NCBI GenBank assembly: GCA_913051545.1
Contig: CAJXCD010000013.1
Span: 1 to 39,013 of the forward strand
Source of the DNA: an uncultured Chloroflexota bacterium
GTDB taxonomy: Bacteria; Chloroflexota; Dehalococcoidia; Lucifugimonadales; CAJXCD01
Length of the DNA: 39,013 bases
Direction: 5' to 3'
The translations under genes and the position numbers were made by a program. Below are positions 34,510 through 39,013 of the stretch, piece by piece. The notes under the pieces were generated by a model that did no database searches, was not told where the DNA came from, and saw nothing but the letters and a program-made list of their open reading frames with translations. How positions within the stretch are numbered: the stretch's first letter is position 1; each line of letters begins with the position of its first letter.

Positions 34510-34668
34510 TTATATGTCCAAACCCCCGTCACCACCAACACCACCATCCCCAGTCAATCCATCTTCCTTCTTCATGTTAAAAAACTCACCGAAGTAGGAC
34601 TTTAACATACGACCGACAAACTTAAATATCATTCTAAAGGGCCAATAAGCTATAAATATTGCTTTCAA
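34510..34668 (-). CDS. Small protein (52 aa) with glycine/aspartate-rich tail
   Basis: A minus-strand frame from TTG 34668 to TAA 34510 gives LKAIFIAYWPFRMIFKFVGR, then MLKSYFGEFFNMKKEDGLTG, then DGGVGGDGGLDI. The head is aromatic, basic and amphipathic, like a membrane-surface helix, while the tail is a flexible GDGG repeat. There is only a weak GTGGA-type ribosome binding site, and an ATG 12 codons later is an alternative start. It lies between the beta-lactamase-like lipoprotein gene (42 bases upstream of it) and the 353-residue gene. The unusual but protein-like composition is the main argument for it being real. Confidence 0.42.
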   Translation of the reverse strand: MKAIFIAYWPFRMIFKFVGRMLKSYFGEFFNMKKEDGLTGDGGVGGDGGLDI

Positions 34669-34710
34669 AACATAATCCACTCTGGTACTCCACTAAGCCA
34701 CTGATACAGA

Positions 34711-36207
34711 TTAAGGTTTATCTAAATATGCAGAAAAGATGTTTGATGCGATGCAATTTCCTGGATCTTCTGTTCCACAAGTCCCACTCACCTTAAGTTC
34801 AGAATTGGCAATTATTGAAACTGACATATCTAGCTCTGATGAATAATGCATCCATGCAGAATAACCGGCCCCTCCACCAAGATGACCGTAGGCAGTGATT
34901 GTTCGATCTCCAGTCAATTTAAACGTTTTTCTTGATACTAGATATCCATACTGCTCTGGGATAATACCTGGTCTTGTTGAAGAGGACCATGGAGGAATTC
35001 TTTTTTCGGAAAAAGAATTCAGCAACTGGAAACGGATAGGTTCTGAAATCGCTGATCCGTTAGTACTATATAGTTCGTATGCCCAACGAGACATGTTCTG
35101 AGGTGTAGATACTATTCCACAACATGCATAACGATTTCTACCTATAGCACCCACATAGTATCCAAATTCAAATGGAGCAGCATCAATAATATTTCCATAA
35201 CCGGAAGACCATCTCGATATGTCACCATAAGGCATAGCCATAGCAGGTATGGTTAATTTATCGCCCGGATCATGGAGAATGTCTGAATGCCACTGAATTC
35301 CTTCTTCGGGCAAAGTTATAGCCGTAATCGAAAGAGGATCATAAAATGTTTGCCTGTATAGGTCAGCTAGTCCTTGTCCAGAATGGAATTCAGCTATCAT
35401 GCCTAGAAGCACGACATTTGTGTCATTGTACTCAAAAATTCCCGGTTCTGAATACACAGTTTCCACTAAATTAATTAAATCAGCAGGTCTCCATGATGAG
35501 CTCTTAGCCAATTCGCTTTTACCTTGCATATTGTCATTGAAGTTTGGTAGCCCTGTAGACATTGTCAACAATTCCTCTACCGTAACCTTAGTATTAATCT
35601 TGTCGGTCGGAAATGATGAAAAATCTGGGTGTCCCGAAAGAACAGTTTCCAGTGAATCTGATAATTTGTATAATCCACGGTTGATTTGGACTAATATCAA
35701 CGCTGATAAAACCGTTTTAGAAGTGCTGCTAATCATCATCGGGGTATTGACCGTTAACTCTGTAGACTCACTAGATTTACCGGTAGCATAAGTCCAAAGT
35801 AAGCCATCCGTGTATATGGCCACTGACATACCTGACTTATCTTTGATAGCTGAAAATTCTTGATCCACTATCGACTGAAATTTTGCCTGGATATCATCAG
35901 GGAACTGTTCATAATCAGTAGCCAGGGTAAATATAGTCGAATAAGCTATGTCATGTGACTCTGAATTATTTGAAGATCCCACATCAGTCGACTCAACTTT
36001 TTCTTCAACCGCAGTCATTTTTGTTGCGGTTGGCTGTACTACAGGTTTCTTCATTGGAATTTTGGTTGCAGTTGGTCTTACAGTAGGCTTTCCCACAGGA
36101 CTTGAAGTACTAAAGGATTCAGATGTGCCTTTACAACCGTTGATCACAAATAATGTGGAAACAAGCAGTAAGGCCACAGCTACTGTATATCTTATTCGAT
36201 AAAACAT
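34711..36207 (-). CDS. Serine beta-lactamase-like lipoprotein (class C / DD-peptidase fold)
   Basis: A 498-residue exported lipoprotein. The signal helix VALLLVSTLFVINGC carries a lipobox with Cys25. A proline/threonine-rich linker with two PTATK repeats (about 45-65) tethers the enzyme. The catalytic SxxK motif is Ser161-Thr-Ser-Lys164. The second motif reads FEYNDTNVVLLG (Tyr260-Asn-Asp where the family has Tyr-x-Asn), and GHLGGGAGY matches the H-x-G third motif. Members of this beta-lactamase/CubicO family are esterases, D-amino-acid peptidases or peptidoglycan enzymes more often than antibiotic hydrolases. ATG 36207 lacks a strong ribosome binding site. The Lgt encoded at 11563-12453 would lipidate it. 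Confidence 0.9.
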   Translation of the reverse strand: MFYRIRYTVAVALLLVSTLFVINGCKGTSESFSTSSPVGKPTVRPTATKIPMKKPVVQPTATKMTAVEEKVESTDVGSSNNSESHDIAYSTIFTLATDYEQFPDDIQAKFQSIVDQEFSAIKDKSGMSVAIYTDGLLWTYATGKSSESTELTVNTPMMISSTSKTVLSALILVQINRGLYKLSDSLETVLSGHPDFSSFPTDKINTKVTVEELLTMSTGLPNFNDNMQGKSELAKSSSWRPADLINLVETVYSEPGIFEYNDTNVVLLGMIAEFHSGQGLADLYRQTFYDPLSITAITLPEEGIQWHSDILHDPGDKLTIPAMAMPYGDISRWSSGYGNIIDAAPFEFGYYVGAIGRNRYACCGIVSTPQNMSRWAYELYSTNGSAISEPIRFQLLNSFSEKRIPPWSSSTRPGIIPEQYGYLVSRKTFKLTGDRTITAYGHLGGGAGYSAWMHYSSELDMSVSIIANSELKVSGTCGTEDPGNCIASNIFSAYLDKP

Positions 36208-36291
36208 GCATCAATTATACACCCGTGTGTATTGACAAAGCGTCTAATATAACCCAGTGAAAATCACTATTAATTCAGAAATTTTAAATGC

Positions 36292-36380
36292 AGAAAGCGC
36301 CCTTTTCAGCTACCTGAAGGACGCTTTCTAACATCAACCATTTACCTTGCAGAGCACAGCATACGAAAAGTGCTCTGCAA
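36292..36380. terminator. Tandem hairpins downstream of the six-helix membrane protein gene
   Basis: TTGCAGAGCAC (36347-36357) pairs perfectly with GTGCTCTGCAA (36370-36380) around a 12-base loop. AGAAAGCG (36292-36299) pairs with CGCTTTCT (36322-36329), with further pairing inside. Both lie just after the stop of the minus-strand membrane protein gene at 36399. No clean T-run follows, so they may be weak terminators, transcript stabilisers or a small structured RNA. Confidence 0.45.
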
Positions 36381-36398
36381 TTCGAGAGAATTCTTGAA

Positions 36399-37052
36399 TT
36401 AACTCTCGTTTTCTCTGAGTTGGAATACTCCGGCTACAATAGTATTGAGAACCATTACCCCAAAAATTAAGAAACCTATATTTTGTGCAAGGGTCCAAGG
36501 CATAAGAAGCAGAATAACAAACAGTGCTCCAAATACAACAAAAATCCAGTCTACAATGATGTTCAATTTCTTCTGCTTAACCAAAACCGTTCCCAGCACG
36601 ATGAATCCAATACCCCAGAAGAAGAACAAACCTGCCCACAATGCGTTGCCTACAAGCGACATTGTAAGGGCATTGCTAATTTGTACTGCAGCATCCAATT
36701 TATCATCTTGTAGAGATCCCAATGCTGCCCAGTCTGTCATTGTCCCTGCCATCGCAAGCGTTGTAAGTGCTATGAAAATAACAGTACTAATACTAGCTAA
36801 AAGACTACCTGGTTTACCATCGCCACGCATCGAGTCACTCAGCAAAACAGTTCCAATGAAAGCGAATACAAATCCTAAGCTACCTAAGATAGTAAATACA
36901 GAACTCAGCCCTATCTTTGCCTGCATTTCACTCACGGCTTCCGCAGGGGTTTCTCCCTGCCCTATCAGAAATGCATCCAAAAGACCTCCGAATAGGAACG
37001 CAGAAAGAGGCCCAATGATTAATGCCCAACCGATAAAATTCTTGGTAGTCAT
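36399..37052 (-). CDS. Six-helix integral membrane protein, unknown (DUF4386-like)
   Basis: A 217-residue membrane protein with about six hydrophobic helices: FIGWALIIGPLSAFLFGGLL, SSVFTILGSLGFVFAFIGTVLL, LASISTVIFIALTTLAMAG, ALWAGLFFFWGIGFIVLGTVL, WIFVVFGALFVILLLMPW and IGFLIFGVMVLNTIVAGVF. Polar loops are short. The pattern recalls DUF4386-type or similar small membrane proteins of unknown function, but I see no diagnostic motif. ATG 37052 has GGAG five bases upstream; the frame two codons longer from GTG 37058 would overlap that site. Strong hairpins follow its stop. It lies upstream of the beta-lactamase-like lipoprotein gene on the same strand. Confidence 0.75.
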   Translation of the reverse strand: MTTKNFIGWALIIGPLSAFLFGGLLDAFLIGQGETPAEAVSEMQAKIGLSSVFTILGSLGFVFAFIGTVLLSDSMRGDGKPGSLLASISTVIFIALTTLAMAGTMTDWAALGSLQDDKLDAAVQISNALTMSLVGNALWAGLFFFWGIGFIVLGTVLVKQKKLNIIVDWIFVVFGALFVILLLMPWTLAQNIGFLIFGVMVLNTIVAGVFQLRENES

Positions 37053-37058
37053 ATACAC

Positions 37059-37539
37059 TCCTTTATCTCTTCATTTGTAAACCATACCAAGACCAAATCA
37101 GATACGAATTTTACATACAATAGATTCCAGTTCCAAGATAATACATGGTCTGTTTTTATAAAAATTGCAAATCTCATCCAATATCTATGTCACTGTTTAT
37201 ATGGGCGTATACCCTAAAGTAAACATACAATTTACATCACTAATACCACCGGAATCGTAAACGAACATTTCCCATAAGTCACATATTGAAAATCCATGTG
37301 TGCAATAAAGTATAGAGAATGCTGTCAGTGGACTCGGTTGCATTACACAGCTTTTTAATCACAATTTTATCTGTTAGAGTGTGGCCATCTGCTAGATAAA
37401 TTGCTACCTGAGTTAAAACCAAATGGGCAAACTGAGCGAACACAATACAGATCATAGCAGACCACGAAAATTGAAGCTGATACGTCAAAAATGTTAGCTA
37501 ACAGGGAGCGCACTGGGCTCCAGCGAAACGATGTGACAA
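37059..37539. other. Intergenic stretch between divergent genes
   Basis: About 480 bases between the membrane protein gene (minus) and the GNAT gene (plus). A 69-codon minus frame (37279-37488) starts at TTG without a ribosome binding site and is probably not a gene. A small dyad, TTAGCTAA, and a GGAGC/GCTCC stem lie near 37494-37519, just upstream of the GNAT start. Otherwise I see AT-rich sequence, presumably promoters for both flanking genes. Confidence 0.4.
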
Positions 37540-38031
37540 ATGATAGCTGAATATAAACAAAAAGACCTTTCTAATATTCTCTGTGTGATTAACGATGCTT
37601 CATTAAAATATAAAGGCGTTATTCCTGATGATTGTTGGCACGAACCTTATATGTCAGAACATGAACTAATCAATGAATTAGATAATGGCGTCCGCATGTT
37701 CGGATATCACAAGCATAATATGCTGGTCGGTGTGATGGGAATTCAGGAATTAAAAGATGTTACCCTAATAAGGCATGCTTATACATTGTCTGATTATCAG
37801 GGAACATGTATAGGAAAATCGTTACTGCAATATTTATTTCAAATCAACAAAAGTTCTAGTTTGTATGTTGGTACATGGCGGGATGCGACTTGGGCAATCA
37901 ACTTTTATATAAAAAGAGGCTTTGTTCTTCACAAAAGAAAACAAACTGTTCAGTTACTTAAAAAATATTGGACAGTTCCATCAAAACAAATTGATAATTC
38001 AGTAGTGCTAGAGAAATCAATTAATACATAG
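37540..38031 (+). CDS. GNAT-family N-acetyltransferase
   Basis: A 163-residue acetyltransferase of the GNAT fold. MIAEYKQKDLSNILCVIND forms the first strand and helices, LVGVMGIQEL the beta-4 strand, LIRHAYTLSDYQGTCIGKSLLQYLF the acetyl-CoA pyrophosphate-binding motif A (here Q/G-x-G-x-G as YQGTCIGKS), and WAINFYIKRGFVL the motif B Y-x-x-x-G-F. It is complete for the family. The basic C-terminal tail extends beyond the domain. The acceptor cannot be predicted. ATG 37540 has only a weak ribosome binding site. It is convergent with the AAC(3)-like gene, 30 bases away. Confidence 0.87.
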   Translation: MIAEYKQKDLSNILCVINDASLKYKGVIPDDCWHEPYMSEHELINELDNGVRMFGYHKHNMLVGVMGIQELKDVTLIRHAYTLSDYQGTCIGKSLLQYLFQINKSSSLYVGTWRDATWAINFYIKRGFVLHKRKQTVQLLKKYWTVPSKQIDNSVVLEKSINT

Positions 38032-38061
38032 AGGTAATGTGCACTCTTAAGGCAGCTACCT

Positions 38062-38916
38062 CTAATAGGCACGGTATATGACTTTGGGATCTACGACACA
38101 GAGATCACCTCTAGGCATACTAACATTGTTACCGTATGACAATTCCGTAACAACACCTCCTTGCCGGAGGAAAGCCTGTTTGTCTTTCTGATGAAGCTTT
38201 CTAGACATACTCCGTACATCTCGTCCTTGAAACACCCGTGTGATGGCATTACCTACCACACCTAACCTCACAATGCCTTCTGCCTCCATCGCTCGTCCGA
38301 GACGATTGAAATCATTGCCTGGGAATGGAGACTCTGGCGGACACTCAAGGTTGACCAATTTACCTATCGACCCATCAGGACACCGCATTTGGACCTCAAC
38401 AATCCTACCGGGCCTATATGTAACGCCGCATTCCCATTCCATTAAATGTACAAGAGTCAACCTCTTATACGGAACTCCTAGAAGCATGAACTCACCCCCG
38501 TAATCAATTACTTTAGACATAGGACCATCAGGTAACCAAGGTGACAATCCGACATCTTTGGCGATAGCATCCGCGAGTCGTCCCATAGCCGACACGCTGT
38601 GCCATCCATGAATACTGCGATGCGCTTCTGGTCGCCTGCGTACTGCTTCAGATATTGCTCCAACCATGGAGGGCGTGCTCGAAGGATCAAATATGAAGCT
38701 CGGATTCATCGCTGATTCATCAGTAAACGTAGGTACCACTAGCGTGCCTTCTGGTCCCAACACCTCCAGCAGCGCATCTACTACAGTGTCTGCACCACCA
38801 GTAACGTACCCGATACTACTAAGCGAACTATGCACCATCAAGAGTCCACCAAACGGTATACCAAACCGATGGAAGTCTTGAACTAGATCTGCACGTGTAA
38901 TCTGCTTCTGAAACAT
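38062..38916 (-). CDS. AAC(3)-family acetyltransferase (Antibiotic_NAT)
   Basis: A 284-residue member of the aminoglycoside 3-N-acetyltransferase family. Landmarks are MVHSSLSSIGYVTGGADTVVDALLEVLGPEGTLVVPTFTDE near the N-terminus, RRRPEAHRSIHGWHSVSAMG (the RSxHPxxS motif, here RSIHGWHS, so the proline is replaced), SPWLPDGPMSKVIDYGGEFMLLG and LVHLMEWE. Most environmental AAC(3) relatives are not resistance enzymes; some act on other amino sugars or antibiotic-like metabolites. The altered HP motif supports a non-antibiotic substrate. ATG 38916 lacks a good ribosome binding site. Only about 100 unassigned bases lie upstream to the window edge. Confidence 0.9.
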   Translation of the reverse strand: MFQKQITRADLVQDFHRFGIPFGGLLMVHSSLSSIGYVTGGADTVVDALLEVLGPEGTLVVPTFTDESAMNPSFIFDPSSTPSMVGAISEAVRRRPEAHRSIHGWHSVSAMGRLADAIAKDVGLSPWLPDGPMSKVIDYGGEFMLLGVPYKRLTLVHLMEWECGVTYRPGRIVEVQMRCPDGSIGKLVNLECPPESPFPGNDFNRLGRAMEAEGIVRLGVVGNAITRVFQGRDVRSMSRKLHQKDKQAFLRQGGVVTELSYGNNVSMPRGDLCVVDPKVIYRAY

Positions 38917-39013
38917 GCTAAAGTTGAACGGGAAAATACGTAATAATTACCAGTAATCACACAGACCCACCACCGCCCCTGGCACTACCTGTAAGTTTAA
39001 TTCTGGGGTCTAC

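Noticed and set aside
34711-36207. Beta-lactamase as an antibiotic-resistance gene
   Set aside because: It is a lipoprotein of the broad class C/CubicO group with a Y-N-D variant in the second motif; esterase or peptidase roles are more likely and nothing here shows antibiotic hydrolysis.
37279-37488. 69-residue minus-strand frame with a hydrophobic stretch
   Set aside because: TTG start without a ribosome binding site, no recognisable pattern, and it lies in a probable promoter region for the GNAT gene.

Overview
The window is bacterial and most likely comes from a marine, uncultivated Chloroflexota lineage (SAR202-like Dehalococcoidia). That placement is inferred from gene content: several signal-peptide-less sialidase-like propellers beside a Gfo/Idh/MocA oxidoreductase, a PfkB sugar kinase and an SDR, with an ordinary repair and lipoprotein core. 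No rRNA or other phylogenetic marker is present. Most of the window is AT-rich (21 G/C in bases 3241-3300). The left edge is clearly richer (35 G/C in bases 1-60). Many genes begin with TTG or GTG behind a good Shine-Dalgarno sequence, so several starts were set from ribosome binding sites rather than from the longest reading frame.

1-2.7 kb: all features are on the minus strand. They are a truncated VC0807-like membrane protein, a 58-residue orphan protein preceded by an S-box (SAM-I/SAM-IV type) riboswitch candidate with its own terminator, a small CxxC reading frame, an unknown 300-residue protein, and tRNA-Arg(TCG) and tRNA-His(GTG).

2.8-20 kb: mainly housekeeping and core metabolism. 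In order: a winged-helix regulator divergent from a class-III aminotransferase, an MBL-fold hydrolase convergent with mtaB, a glutaredoxin, a PfkB sugar kinase, fabF, recJ, lgt, a XerC/D recombinase, a small tail-anchored protein, uvrC, and a minus-strand run of nfeD, slipin and SDR preceded by a protein-tyrosine phosphatase. A perfect 40-bp palindrome lies between the divergent lgt and xer genes.

20-38.9 kb: accessory. It holds four beta-propeller proteins (one GH43/GH32-like, three with Asp boxes), all without signal peptides. Among them are an orphan DppB-type permease translationally coupled to an S51 peptidase, a Gfo/Idh/MocA protein lacking the EKP lysine, a P-loop protein lacking the Walker A lysine, a Ste24-type M48 protease, a membrane-anchored EEP phosphodiesterase next to a CREST/ceramidase-like hydrolase with a 53-residue membrane protein beside them, an unknown 353-residue protein, a glycine-tailed 52-residue protein, a serine beta-lactamase-like lipoprotein, a six-helix membrane protein, a GNAT acetyltransferase and an AAC(3)-family acetyltransferase.

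The leads most worth following are the riboswitch with its unknown target, the possible EEP + ceramidase sphingolipid module, the cytoplasmic propeller cluster with active-site-altered partners, and the long palindrome. No CRISPR array, prophage, insertion sequence or obvious defence system was seen.
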